Assembly (NCBI GenBank): GCA_029265815.1
Contig: JAJUGU010000001.1
Span: forward strand, 310,001 to 374,000
Origin: Anaerolineaceae bacterium
GTDB taxonomy: Bacteria > Chloroflexota > Anaerolineae > Anaerolineales > Anaerolineaceae
DNA length: 64,000 nt
Direction: 5' to 3'
The translations under genes and the position numbers were made by a program. This document shows, one piece after another, positions 8,479 through 17,723 of the stretch (position 1 is its first letter; every line of letters starts with the position of its first letter). The notes below the pieces were generated by a model. It saw nothing but the letters and a program-made list of their open reading frames with translations. It ran no database searches and had not been told where the DNA came from.

Positions 8479-9407
8479 TTTGTGTCCGGGTTTATTAAAA
8501 ATTTTTCATGAATATCTCTTACAATTTCATCCAGTGGATCTTCTTCAACAGAATACCAGTGGATAGACGGATCATCGGGTTTAAACCAGTTAGCCTGCCT
8601 TCGGATGAATTTTCGTGTGTTTCTACGCATTAATATCTTAACTTCATCTATGGAAATTTTTCCCTTTAGATATTGTGCCACTTCTCGATACCCAATGGCT
8701 GACATGGACGGCAAGGTGTCATCACAACCTTTTAAAAGAAGGTTCTTTACTTCTTCAACAAGTCCGATATTAAACATTTCTTCTATGCGTTGATCGACAT
8801 TGGCATATAACTTCGATCTTGGCAATGTCAATCCAACAATCCAGAATTCGTTTTCAGGTTTGTTTTTTGTCCTTAAGGTTGAAAATTTTTTTCCTGTGGA
8901 AAAAATGACTTCGAGCGCACGTATGGTGCGCCTTACATTTGATGCATCAATAAATGTACAAGCTTCTCTATCGACCACTTCTAGTTTGCGAAACAACTCC
9001 AGCGGTCCAATTTCTCTCGCCCAATCATCTAGAACCTTACGCAATGCTGGATCTGGTTCTAAAGCCGGGACTGTCCAGCCTTCTGTCATTGCACGAATGT
9101 ACTGCCCTGTTCCGCCAACAATGATTGGCACATGTCTACGCGCAAGTATCTCATCGATTTTTTGTCTGGATACTTCGAAGTATTGTGCCAGAGACCATGT
9201 TTCATCTGGCGCAGCAATATCGATCATGTGGTGTGGTACACCTTCTCGCTCCGCAATAGAAGGTTTAGCCGATCCAATATCCATTCCCCTGTAGATATAT
9301 CGCGAATCAGCAGACACAATTTCACCATTAATACGCTTTGCCAGGCGTATCGCAAGCCTGGTCTTACCTACCGCGGTTGGCCCAACAATGATCACAACTT
9401 TATTCAT
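8475..9407 (-). CDS. miaA: tRNA dimethylallyltransferase MiaA
   Basis: Transfers the dimethylallyl group to A37 of tRNAs reading UNN codons. The N-terminal P-loop GPTAVGKT, the SADSRYIYRGMDIGSAKP substrate loop and the VGGTGQYI segment are diagnostic; the C-terminal IRRQANWF is the usual tRNA-binding end. I start at the ATG at 9407 (310 residues, normal for the family), preceded by a GAGAAG stretch; the reading frame continues upstream inside yraN but lacks homology there. It overlaps the yraN end closely and the ligase start by 4 nt, so the three genes are translationally linked. Confidence 0.96.
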   Translation of the reverse strand: MNKVVIIVGPTAVGKTRLAIRLAKRINGEIVSADSRYIYRGMDIGSAKPSIAEREGVPHHMIDIAAPDETWSLAQYFEVSRQKIDEILARRHVPIIVGGTGQYIRAMTEGWTVPALEPDPALRKVLDDWAREIGPLELFRKLEVVDREACTFIDASNVRRTIRALEVIFSTGKKFSTLRTKNKPENEFWIVGLTLPRSKLYANVDQRIEEMFNIGLVEEVKNLLLKGCDDTLPSMSAIGYREVAQYLKGKISIDEVKILMRRNTRKFIRRQANWFKPDDPSIHWYSVEEDPLDEIVRDIHEKFLINPDTK

Positions 9408-9414
9408 TTTCTTC

Positions 9415-9792
9415 TCAAGAGACATTCTCAAACCACTCAATTTGAGGTGTGGAACTTCCAGGCACTCCAATAATCGAAATTACATCAATCCGCCAGTTGT
9501 CATCGTACATAGGATTCTGTTGCAGAAACCACTCTGCGGCCGCTACTAGATGTTCAATTTTTTCATCAGTTACCGCTTCCTCAGGCAGGCTGAACTCAGA
9601 GTTTTTCCTTGTCTTAACCTCAACAAATATTAACTGGCCATGCGAAAACATAACCAGATCGATCTCACCATCAGGAGTCCGAAAATTTCGGCTAACCAAT
9701 TCCAAACCGTTCTCCATTAGAAATTTCAAGGCGAGATCCTCTCCCCATCGGCCGAGAACTTGCCTGTAATTGTTCTTGGTTTTCTTTTTCAA
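9415..9792 (-). CDS. YraN/UPF0102 family endonuclease-like protein
   Basis: A 125-residue protein of the UPF0102 (YraN) family, which has a restriction-endonuclease-like fold. The pattern GRWGEDLALKFL, RNFRTPDGEIDLV and LIFVEVKTRKN contains the Asp and Glu-x-Lys residues of the PD-(D/E)XK core. The biological role is not established; members often sit near rnhB, miaA or DNA repair genes, as here. The start is a TTG 5 nt after GGTGA. First gene of the minus-strand operon, divergent from cinA. Confidence 0.88.
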   Translation of the reverse strand: MKKKTKNNYRQVLGRWGEDLALKFLMENGLELVSRNFRTPDGEIDLVMFSHGQLIFVEVKTRKNSEFSLPEEAVTDEKIEHLVAAAEWFLQQNPMYDDNWRIDVISIIGVPGSSTPQIEWFENVS

Positions 9793-9851
9793 ATCTCACC
9801 AGAATTTATTAATATGCACAAATTCTACCTTATAACTTTCGAAATAAAACC

Positions 9852-9860
9852 TGATAAAAT
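9852..9860 (+). promoter_or_regulatory. Extended -10 promoter of the cinA operon
   Basis: TGATAAAAT matches TGnTANAAT and lies 21 nt before the cinA ATG, leaving room for the CGGAG ribosome-binding site. No recognisable -35. Confidence 0.5.
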
Positions 9861-9881
9861 CATTGAAACAACGGAGTAACA

Positions 9882-11042
9882 ATGCCATCTGCTGAATTGA
9901 TCGCCATCGGAACTGAGCTTCTGCTGGGTGAAATCCAGGATACCAACACCCGTTATTTAACGCGTCAACTACGCAATCTCGGAGTGGATGTATTTCGTGC
10001 CACCATCATCGGTGATAACCCTCTTAGAATCGCTGATGTCATTCGAGAAGCTCTTTCACGCAGCGAGATAGTGATCACCACTGGCGGTTTAGGCCCCACT
10101 GTAGATGACCCAACACGCAACGCAGCTGCTTTGGCATTTAACGTAGACGTAGAGTTCCACCCAGAACTATGGAAAGAGATCAGTAGTCGTTTCATCAGTC
10201 GTGGAATCCAGCCTTCGGAAAACAATAAAAAGCAAGCCTTTCTCCCTCAAGGAGCGCTCCCCCTATCCAATCCGGTAGGAACTGCACCAGCGTTTTACAT
10301 AAACCGCAATCCCGGGCTTCTCATCTGTCTGCCGGGGGTTCCTTCTGAGATGGAAACGATCTTTCAATCATCTGTCATTCAACTTCTGCAACAAATCTAC
10401 GGCTTCAACGCGATCATCAGAACCCGCACCCTACGAACCTGCTGTATGGGCGAATCATCAATTGACACATTGATCGCCGATCTTGAAACACTATCCAATC
10501 CTACAGTAGGTTTATGTGCACACCCTGGAATCGTGGATATTCGCATTACAGCAAAAGCAAATTCGGAAGAAACCGCTAATAAAATGATCAACGCTATTGA
10601 TGAAGAAATTCGTCAGAGACTACCTAAAGTTATATTTGGGGTTGACAACCTTACCTTACCACATGCGATTGACTCTCTATCGAAACACAATAATCTAAAT
10701 ATCATAATCCGACTAAGTGGTTTTTCACTGACCATTTACAGAGAACTTGATTCCATCTCATCACCTCTTATAAAAATTATTGACCAAAGTTACGATATCC
10801 AGGCAACGAATATTCTCAGCAGCAAAAACAAACCCCTCGTCTTCACTATAGAACTCATGAGTGCCCGGGAGATACCTGAACTTATCCTGAAGTTTTCAAA
10901 AGACATGGAAACAATCACAGAACAACGAAGTTACAACGGTCCACCTTCGATGACTGAGACATGGGCTTTTAACACAGGCATGGGATTTGTATGGAAACAA
11001 TTATTCACAATTACTTTTGGAGAGCAAAATGGAAATAGTTGA
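9882..11042 (+). CDS. cinA: CinA-like protein with degenerate C-terminal domain
   Basis: The N-terminal ~250 residues form the MoaB/MogA-like CinA domain: IGTELLLGEIQDTNTRYL, then TGGLGPTVDDPTRNA and the PGVPSEME loop, the parts linked in characterised CinA proteins to nucleotide pyrophosphatase activity. In full-length CinA a C-terminal NMN deamidase domain begins with a conserved ESCTGG. Here the corresponding region (residues ~260-386) lacks ESCTGG and the following glycine-rich motifs, and the total length of 386 is somewhat short. Deamidase activity is therefore doubtful. It overlaps the next gene by 14 nt. CGGAG precedes the ATG. Confidence 0.88.
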   Translation: MPSAELIAIGTELLLGEIQDTNTRYLTRQLRNLGVDVFRATIIGDNPLRIADVIREALSRSEIVITTGGLGPTVDDPTRNAAALAFNVDVEFHPELWKEISSRFISRGIQPSENNKKQAFLPQGALPLSNPVGTAPAFYINRNPGLLICLPGVPSEMETIFQSSVIQLLQQIYGFNAIIRTRTLRTCCMGESSIDTLIADLETLSNPTVGLCAHPGIVDIRITAKANSEETANKMINAIDEEIRQRLPKVIFGVDNLTLPHAIDSLSKHNNLNIIIRLSGFSLTIYRELDSISSPLIKIIDQSYDIQATNILSSKNKPLVFTIELMSAREIPELILKFSKDMETITEQRSYNGPPSMTETWAFNTGMGFVWKQLFTITFGEQNGNS

Positions 11043-12999
11043 TTTGATCTTGTTTAATGCAGAAATTCTTACCATGGATTTGGATTTCCATTCATACAAT
11101 CCTGGTGCTATCGCAATTTCGGGGGCATTAATCGAAGCTGTCGGAGCTGAGAATGAGATCTTGGAAAAATTCGATGCTGCAAAAAAGATTGATTGTGGTG
11201 GCAAGATTCTCATGCCCGGTTTGATTAACGCCCACACTCATGTGCCCATGACGTTGCTCAGAGGATTGGCAGATGATTTACGCCTAGATGTTTGGTTGAT
11301 GGGGTATATGATGCCGGTGGAACGCGAATATGTTTCACCGGATTTTGTTCAATTAGGAACCAAACTGGCCTGTGCAGAAATGATCCGCTCCGGGGTTACT
11401 TCCTTTGCTGATATGTATTACTTCGAAGAAGAAGTAGCAAAAGCAACCGCAGCGGTAGGTATGCGGGCTGTTTGCTCTCAAACTGTTTTAAAATTCCCGA
11501 CGCCCGATGCTCAGTTTTTCGAAGAATCGCTTGAGATGTCACGCGATTTCATCTCACGTTGGAAGAATCATGATTTGATCATTCCTTCAGTAGCACCTCA
11601 TGCACCTTATACCTGTACACCAGAAATTTTAAAATCCACCGCAGAACTAGCAATAGAATATGATGTTCCACTTCACATTCACATATCAGAAACGGCTTCT
11701 GAAGTGGAAAACATGCGCCGCGAAAACCAGATGCCGGTTGTTCCATATGTAAAAAAGCAAAACCTTTTCGATGCCAAAGTCCTTGCTGCCCATTGCGTCC
11801 ACCTGGATGAAGGAGAAATTCATACTTTACAGCATTTTGGTGCAGGTGTTGCTCATAATCCTTCCTCAAATATGAAACTAGCATCAGGTTTTGCCCCAGT
11901 AAAACGCATGCTTGAGATCGGTTTGAATGTCGGCATCGGCACCGACGGACCTTCTTCCAATAATGATCTTGATATGTTTGAAGAACTCCGGTTAGCTTCA
12001 TTTATTCAAAAAGGTTATACAGGTGATCCAACAGCACTACCAGCAAGAACTACTCTATTAATGGCTACCCGATTAGGAGCCCAGGCCATGCACATTGGAA
12101 ACCTTACCGGATCACTTGAACACGGGAAACGCGCAGATTTGATCCTGCTTGACCTGACTCCGCTTCACAACAGTCCACGTTTCAGACATGATCCAAATGG
12201 CACCTACGGACAGATTGTGTATGCTGCCAAAGCAACAGATGTGACAGATGTTATGGTCAATGGAAAGTGGCTTATGGTCGATCGAATACTCACCAGTCTT
12301 GATGAACCTGAACTCATGATTCACGCAAATGAATATGCTCGGAAAATTGATCAATTCCTAATAAAACGAGAATCTTCCGTTCTATCCAAATTGGTTGCAA
12401 TCGGTGGAACTTCCGAAGAGGAGTCTTTCGAAATTCAGGCTAAGGTTCGTATTCACCATCCAGAGATCATGATCAAAAAGCTATTGGATTCTGATATCGA
12501 AATCATTCGAAAACGTCATTTCCGCGAATTCGACCTCTATTTCTTCTTCGCTGATGTTGATCAGGGTATCTTAAGATATCGTGAAGATGAATTCCTTGAC
12601 GAACAAGGAAAAATCGAGCAAGTAAGATCAAGACTTACCCTGATTGGCCCAACCAGTGAAGACAAATTCGAACAGGAAGTCCTCCTGTCTCGCAGCAGGT
12701 ATCTGGCTCCTGCAACCCAGAGTCCAAGATTTTATCGTGAATACTTTAAACCACACCTCGAAAAAGAGATCGAAAAAGACCGCATCCGCTACCTGGTGAG
12801 ATACAAGGATGTCGAATTCTTTATCAATTTTGATGAGATTAAGAAACCAAATTTAGGCTGCTTCCTTGAGGTTAAGAGTCGAACCTGGAGCCGTCAGGAT
12901 GCTGAAATGAAATCTAAATTAGTAACCGAATTAATCGAATTCCTTGGTGCAGATTTCGACGAAGCTACATCAGAAGACTATATCGAAATGGTTAGGTAA
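11029..12999 (+). CDS. Amidohydrolase (MTA/SAH deaminase-like) fused to a CYTH-like domain
   Basis: Residues 1 to ~440 are an amidohydrolase of the 5-methylthioadenosine/S-adenosylhomocysteine deaminase group: metal ligands H69 and H71 (AHTH), the His of PHAPYTC, HIHISET, the His of LAAHCVHLD, and the Asp of GTDGPSSNN. Residues ~463-656 are a second domain resembling CYTH (class IV adenylate cyclase/triphosphatase): ExQAKVRI at its start, LRYRED, the SRLTLIGP strand, RYLVRY, NFDEI and FLEVKSR, i.e. alternating charged residues lining a beta tunnel. The start is ATG 11029 with GGAG 6 nt upstream. The fusion is unusual. The deaminase part should act on adenosine-like purines; the role of the CYTH part (triphosphate or cyclic nucleotide chemistry, or only binding) is inference. 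Confidence 0.85.
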   Translation: MEIVDLILFNAEILTMDLDFHSYNPGAIAISGALIEAVGAENEILEKFDAAKKIDCGGKILMPGLINAHTHVPMTLLRGLADDLRLDVWLMGYMMPVEREYVSPDFVQLGTKLACAEMIRSGVTSFADMYYFEEEVAKATAAVGMRAVCSQTVLKFPTPDAQFFEESLEMSRDFISRWKNHDLIIPSVAPHAPYTCTPEILKSTAELAIEYDVPLHIHISETASEVENMRRENQMPVVPYVKKQNLFDAKVLAAHCVHLDEGEIHTLQHFGAGVAHNPSSNMKLASGFAPVKRMLEIGLNVGIGTDGPSSNNDLDMFEELRLASFIQKGYTGDPTALPARTTLLMATRLGAQAMHIGNLTGSLEHGKRADLILLDLTPLHNSPRFRHDPNGTYGQIVYAAKATDVTDVMVNGKWLMVDRILTSLDEPELMIHANEYARKIDQFLIKRESSVLSKLVAIGGTSEEESFEIQAKVRIHHPEIMIKKLLDSDIEIIRKRHFREFDLYFFFADVDQGILRYREDEFLDEQGKIEQVRSRLTLIGPTSEDKFEQEVLLSRSRYLAPATQSPRFYREYFKPHLEKEIEKDRIRYLVRYKDVEFFINFDEIKKPNLGCFLEVKSRTWSRQDAEMKSKLVTELIEFLGADFDEATSEDYIEMVR

Positions 13000-13001
13000 T
13001 A

Positions 13002-14498
13002 GTGGAAATAAACGGAAAAACCGCATATAGAACACTAAACGTCCTGTTCGCTGCTGCTGAAGCTGACCCATTCATTAAGATTGGTGGTTTAGGAGATGTA
13101 GCTGGATCATTGCCCAATGCGATCTCGTATCTCTCTACAAAAAAACATACTTTTCCCAGCGTGGATATTCGACTCGTGCTACCCTTTTACCCACAGCTTA
13201 AAGCTAGAGAGATACCCTCGGACTTGATAACTACATTTACCATCAAGTCAACTGATGGGCTTTTACAAGCGGAAGTTTTTTCTACAAATTTTTCAGGAAT
13301 AACAACATACCTTGTTTCAGGTGACCCCATTATTCGCAGTCAGATGGTATACAGTTCTGATTTTAGGTTAGACGCAGAAAAATTCATCTTTTTCTCACTG
13401 GCCTGTCTTTTACTACCCCATGCGCTAGGCTGGAAAGTCGATATTTTGCATCTTAACGATTGGCATACTGCAATTGCAGCACATGTATTGAAAAAAACAG
13501 TGTTAAAGCCTAGAGAGTTGAAACATACACGCACAATTCTGACCATACACAATCTTCCTTTTATGGGTGCAGGTGCAGAACCAGGGCTTGCAAAATTTCG
13601 AGTAAAGCCTGCAACGAATAAAGATTTACCGAAATGGGGAAGGCGTCTCCCCCTGCCGATGGGATTGGCTGCAGCAGATCAAATCATCGCAGTCTCTCCA
13701 AAATATTCAAAGGAAATCTTGACATCCAAATATGGTTGCGATTTACAGAATTTTCTTGCGACGCGCCAATCTCATATTTCAGGCATCTTGAACGGTATTG
13801 ATACACAACATTGGAACCCGGCAACAGATCCGCATATCACAGAAAACTATGATTCTCAAAATCTTCAGAAGAAAAAGATCAATAAAGTTGCGATCCTTAA
13901 AGAATTTAATTTTAAACAAAAAGTAAAAATTCCTCTATTAATCCTGGTTAGCCGGATGGATCCTCAAAAAGGTGTGGATATCGCTATCGAAGCATTGAAG
14001 CTGATCAAAGACGTTCCCTGGCAAGCAATCTTGCTGGGTACTGGTGACCCTAATTTGGAAAATGCTTGTAAAGCCCTTGTTGAGCTCCTCCCTGAAAAAG
14101 TACGCGCATTGATGCAATTTGATTCGAAATTATCCCGCCGGCTTTATGCAGGTGCTGATATATTGATGATGCCCTCGAGGTATGAACCGTGTGGTATTTC
14201 ACAGATGATTGCTATGCGCTACGGATGCATTCCTGTGGCAAGTGCTACCGGTGGATTAGTAGATACAATTCAAGACGCTGAAAACAATGATAACGCAACA
14301 GGGTTTCTTTCACCTGAAGCAAATTCGCAGTCGTTCAGCCACACGCTGTTGCGCGCAATTGAAACCTATCAAAACCAAGATCAATGGCATCAATTAATGA
14401 TCTCTGCTATGGCGCAAGATTTTTCATGGGATCGATCTGCGCAACAATATATTGAACGATACACATCACTGGCTCACGGGTATATTAAAAAGAGGTGA
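13002..14498 (+). CDS. glgA: Glycogen synthase (ADP-glucose dependent, GT5)
   Basis: Adds glucose from ADP-glucose to growing alpha-1,4-glucan. The N-terminal FAAAEADPFIKIGGLGDVAGSLP region contains the KxGGLGDV-type nucleotide-sugar site; the C-terminal half has SRMDPQKG and the EPCGISQMIAMRYG motif typical of GT5. At 498 residues it is of family length. The start is a GTG only 2 bp after the previous stop. The order, with malQ just downstream, makes this an alpha-glucan storage/remodelling pair. No glgC or branching enzyme is seen in the window. Confidence 0.93.
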   Translation: MEINGKTAYRTLNVLFAAAEADPFIKIGGLGDVAGSLPNAISYLSTKKHTFPSVDIRLVLPFYPQLKAREIPSDLITTFTIKSTDGLLQAEVFSTNFSGITTYLVSGDPIIRSQMVYSSDFRLDAEKFIFFSLACLLLPHALGWKVDILHLNDWHTAIAAHVLKKTVLKPRELKHTRTILTIHNLPFMGAGAEPGLAKFRVKPATNKDLPKWGRRLPLPMGLAAADQIIAVSPKYSKEILTSKYGCDLQNFLATRQSHISGILNGIDTQHWNPATDPHITENYDSQNLQKKKINKVAILKEFNFKQKVKIPLLILVSRMDPQKGVDIAIEALKLIKDVPWQAILLGTGDPNLENACKALVELLPEKVRALMQFDSKLSRRLYAGADILMMPSRYEPCGISQMIAMRYGCIPVASATGGLVDTIQDAENNDNATGFLSPEANSQSFSHTLLRAIETYQNQDQWHQLMISAMAQDFSWDRSAQQYIERYTSLAHGYIKKR

Positions 14499-14502
14499 CG
14501 AA

Positions 14503-15990
14503 ATGATTCTTAAAAGAAAATCCGGAATTCTCCTTCACCCTACTTGCTTGCCTTCGCCAGATGGCATTGGAGATTTAGGACCCGATTGTTACCGATGGAT
14601 CGATTTTTTAGCAGAAAGCGGATGCAAGTTATGGCAAATCCTGCCTCTAGGACCAACGGGTTACGGAGATTCGCCTTATCAATGTTTCAGCGCTTTTGCT
14701 GGAAATCCCTATCTGATCAGTCCCACTTTGCTCCTTGATCAAAACCTGCTTACCAGAGAAGATCTGTCTGATCGGCCAGTTTTTCCACTGGATCATATAG
14801 ACTTTGGGTTAGCGATTGAATGGAAGATCAAAATTATTAATAGGGCGTACAATCATTTCGTTAAATCAAAATCAACCAAATCCAGGCAGGAATACATAAA
14901 TTTTTGTGAAAAAGAAGCGGATTGGTTGACGGATTTTGCTTTATTCATGGCCATAAAAGAATCCCTTGGAGGTGGTTCCTGGGACAATTGGCCAGAACAA
15001 CTAAGAAGACGAGATACTGATGCTTTAACCATGTTTATTGCGCACAATGAAGACGCGATCGAAAAACATAAGTTCCGCCAGTTCATCTTTTTCAAACAAT
15101 GGTCAAATGTAAAGAATTATGCACACCAAAAAGGAATCGAGATCATTGGTGATATCCCAATCTTTATTGCATTCGACAGCGCTGATGCCTGGTCACATCC
15201 TGAACTTTTTTATCTCGGAAAAGACGGAAAACCTACTGTAGTAGCTGGCGTACCTCCTGATTACTTTTCCCCCACAGGTCAATTATGGGGAAATCCGCTT
15301 TATAAATGGAGCGAGCATAAAAAACAGGGATATGATTGGTGGATCAAACGATTTAGATCGGTATTCAACAACGTGGATATCGTAAGGCTCGATCATTTTC
15401 GCGGATTCTCTGGTTACTGGGAAATACCCGCCAATATGCCCACTGCTGAAATCGGACGATGGGTAAAAGGGCCAGGAAGTGATTTTCTTAAAGCTATCCA
15501 GAAAGCTTTTAATGGATTACCAATTATTGCAGAAGATTTGGGAGTCATTACACCTGATGTCGTTGAACTGCGAGATACCTTTAATTTACCAGGAATGAAA
15601 ATTTTGCAATTCGCCTTCGCTTCTACCCCTGAAGACCCCTTCCTGCCTCATAATTATCCAGTGAACTGTGTGGCATATACCGGAACTCATGACAATGATA
15701 CAACCTGGGGATGGTATAAATCAGCTCCTGAGTCAGAAAAAGATTTCTGCCGGCGATATTTGGCGCGGTCGGGAGAAGATATCGTCTGGGATATGATCCG
15801 TGCCATATGGGGATCGACAGCAGCTTATACACTGGCCACCCTTCAGGATTTCCTTAATCTCGATACGGAAGCGCGCATGAACTACCCTGGTCGTCCAACA
15901 GGCAATTGGAGTTGGCGGTTTAAACCTGGAGATTTAAGTGAGAATCTTTGTGGCAGAATCAGAGAATTAAATTATCTCTATAGTCGTTAA
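14503..15990 (+). CDS. malQ: 4-alpha-glucanotransferase (amylomaltase, GH77)
   Basis: Disproportionates maltodextrins by moving alpha-1,4-glucan segments. The start LLHPTCLPSPDGIGDLG, the QILPLGPTGYGDSPYQ loop, the nucleophile region IVRLDHFRGF, the acid/base in IAEDLG and the third Asp in YTGTHDNDT are all present. I start at ATG 14503, preceded by AGAGGTG, which overlaps the glgA stop; longer upstream frames run through glgA. 495 residues, full length. Works with GlgA in alpha-glucan turnover. Confidence 0.95.
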   Translation: MILKRKSGILLHPTCLPSPDGIGDLGPDCYRWIDFLAESGCKLWQILPLGPTGYGDSPYQCFSAFAGNPYLISPTLLLDQNLLTREDLSDRPVFPLDHIDFGLAIEWKIKIINRAYNHFVKSKSTKSRQEYINFCEKEADWLTDFALFMAIKESLGGGSWDNWPEQLRRRDTDALTMFIAHNEDAIEKHKFRQFIFFKQWSNVKNYAHQKGIEIIGDIPIFIAFDSADAWSHPELFYLGKDGKPTVVAGVPPDYFSPTGQLWGNPLYKWSEHKKQGYDWWIKRFRSVFNNVDIVRLDHFRGFSGYWEIPANMPTAEIGRWVKGPGSDFLKAIQKAFNGLPIIAEDLGVITPDVVELRDTFNLPGMKILQFAFASTPEDPFLPHNYPVNCVAYTGTHDNDTTWGWYKSAPESEKDFCRRYLARSGEDIVWDMIRAIWGSTAAYTLATLQDFLNLDTEARMNYPGRPTGNWSWRFKPGDLSENLCGRIRELNYLYSR

Positions 15991-16030
15991 TCAATATTTT
16001 AAAATTACACCAGGTAAAAACAAGTGGTTA

Positions 16031-16975
16031 TTAAGTGTTTTTACGCGTAGCAATGACAATTCCGACCAAGATTAATAAACCGCCAAACACTTCTAACCCA
16101 TTCGGTTTTTCTCTTAGAAAAAGAAAGGCCAGAATCACGGAACCAACAGGTTCGCCAAGAAGTGCTATGGATACGAATGCCGCAGAAAGGTATTTCAAAG
16201 CCCAATTGAAGGCTGAGTGCCCGATCAGTTGAGGAACGATAGCTAATGCAAGAATCCAAAAATAATTTATGGCAGAATAACCTAAAACGGATTTTCCCGT
16301 GACTAAAACAATGATAATTAATACCAGTGCAGCGAAACTGTAAATAATAAAGGTGTATGTGGAAAGGTTCAGTGAATTTCTCACTTTCCGCCCCACCATC
16401 AAATACCCAGCTGAGAGGAAAGCTCCTGAAAGCGCCAGGAGGTTTCCCCAAAAATGACTTCCACTAAACATTTCATTAAATCCCGTGCAGGCAATTTCAC
16501 CATGCTTGAGCGCGCAATTTCCACTGATCCCTACGATTACACTACCAATCAGTGAAACCGCCAGACCGATCAATATCCCTTGGGTCAATTTTTCTTTGAG
16601 AAACAAAGGAGAAAGTAATGATACCCAGAGCGGTGCTGTTGTGACCAGTACGACCGAACTGGCAATCGTAGTATATTCCAATGATGTAATCCAGGCTGCA
16701 AAATGAAACCCAAGAAACATCCCCCCTAAAGATAACAACAACCATTCTCGCCAACGAATCTGCTTGATGACTGTTCTTTGCCTGATCAATACATAAGGTG
16801 CGAGAAATAATGCAGCCAGTGTCATTCGACCTGCTGCGATTACAACCGATGGGACATTAGTTTGGGCAAACCGAATAAAAAGTGATGCGGTGGATACAGC
16901 TAAAATCCCAATAAATAGACCAATTCCAGGAGGAATAATTGGTTGTGATTTCGAGTGTGTTATTTCATTGGCCAT
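16031..16975 (-). CDS. EamA/DMT-superfamily transporter
   Basis: A 314-residue integral membrane protein with about ten hydrophobic helices arranged as two EamA repeats (for example IGLFIGILAVSTASLFIRFA near the start and GLLILVGIVIATR at the end), typical of drug/metabolite exporters. Substrate cannot be told. I prefer the ATG at 16975 because an extended -10 (TGATTTAAT) sits 7 nt upstream, implying a leaderless message; an in-frame GTG at 16996 is the alternative. It is divergent from the superoxide dismutase gene and convergent with malQ. Confidence 0.88.
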   Translation of the reverse strand: MANEITHSKSQPIIPPGIGLFIGILAVSTASLFIRFAQTNVPSVVIAAGRMTLAALFLAPYVLIRQRTVIKQIRWREWLLLSLGGMFLGFHFAAWITSLEYTTIASSVVLVTTAPLWVSLLSPLFLKEKLTQGILIGLAVSLIGSVIVGISGNCALKHGEIACTGFNEMFSGSHFWGNLLALSGAFLSAGYLMVGRKVRNSLNLSTYTFIIYSFAALVLIIIVLVTGKSVLGYSAINYFWILALAIVPQLIGHSAFNWALKYLSAAFVSIALLGEPVGSVILAFLFLREKPNGLEVFGGLLILVGIVIATRKNT

Positions 16976-16982
16976 AATGACG

Positions 16983-16991
16983 ATTAAATCA
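16983..16991 (-). promoter_or_regulatory. Extended -10 element implying a leaderless EamA mRNA
   Basis: On the minus strand TGATTTAAT ends 7 nt before the ATG at 16975. No ribosome-binding site precedes that ATG, consistent with a transcript beginning at or next to the start codon. Confidence 0.45.
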
Positions 16992-16999
16992 GGCACTGC

Positions 17000-17028
17000 T
17001 TGACAAAGGTATAGTGGATGGCTAGAAT
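17000..17028 (+). promoter_or_regulatory. Strong sigma-70-type promoter of the sod-ferredoxin pair
   Basis: TTGACA at 17000-17005 and TAGAAT at 17023-17028 are 17 nt apart, nearly perfect consensus. The start of transcription would be near 17035, about 59 nt before the SOD ATG. Confidence 0.7.
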
Positions 17029-17093
17029 TTTATTGTAATCGATATTTCAGCTTCGTTCAGAATCTGTCCGGTTTTTTGATAATTGGAGGGAAT

Positions 17094-17705
17094 ATGGCAT
17101 TTGAATTACCTGCGCTAAGATATTCATTTGATGCTCTGGAACCAATCATCGATGCGGCTACCGTAGAAATTCATTATACAAAACACCATGCCACTTACCT
17201 GAAAAATCTGAATACCGCGCTTGAAAAATATCCGGAATTTTTCGAATGGAGCCTGGAAAAAATCCTGTGCAATTTAGATCAAATTCCTGAAGATATACGC
17301 ACTGCAGTCAGGAATAATGGCGGCGGAGTATTAAATCATAATATCTATTGGGCTTCGATGGCTCCAGGCCAGAGCGGTAAACCAGTAGGTAAACTTGCGG
17401 AAAAAATCGAAGATACCTTTGGTAATTTCATGAATTTTAGAACTGAGTTTGAAAAAGCAGGACTTGGCCGCTTTGGCAGCGGATATGCCTGGCTGAGTAC
17501 CAATCATGAAAAGCAATTGATCGTCCACTCAACAGCCAACCAAGATACCCCGCTTCAAGAGCACCTGATCCCTTTGCTTGTTGTAGATGTCTGGGAGCAT
17601 GCGTATTATCTAAAGTATCAAAACCGCCGGGCTGAATACCTTTCCAATTGGTGGACCCTTGTCAACTGGGAAGAATCGGAAAAAAGATATTTAGCAGCAA
17701 AATAA
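17094..17705 (+). CDS. Superoxide dismutase, probably Mn type
   Basis: Converts superoxide to oxygen and peroxide. The 203-residue protein contains the four metal ligands: H27 (IHYTKHH), H82 (LNHNIYW), and Asp and His of DVWEHAYYLKY. The Gly-rich GGG before the second ligand and the Gln of ANQDTP are features of Mn rather than Fe enzymes. I start at ATG 17094, preceded by GGAGGG; an upstream in-frame start adds six residues that do not fit the family. It is followed 18 bp later by a ferredoxin under the same strong promoter, suggesting an oxidative-stress pair in an anaerobe. Confidence 0.95.
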   Translation: MAFELPALRYSFDALEPIIDAATVEIHYTKHHATYLKNLNTALEKYPEFFEWSLEKILCNLDQIPEDIRTAVRNNGGGVLNHNIYWASMAPGQSGKPVGKLAEKIEDTFGNFMNFRTEFEKAGLGRFGSGYAWLSTNHEKQLIVHSTANQDTPLQEHLIPLLVVDVWEHAYYLKYQNRRAEYLSNWWTLVNWEESEKRYLAAK

Positions 17706-17723
17706 CGCTTTTCGGAGGAAACC

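Noticed and set aside
11579-12001. A 140-codon minus-strand frame inside the amidohydrolase
   Set aside because: Overlaps conserved metal-site coding on the other strand; composition is not protein-like.
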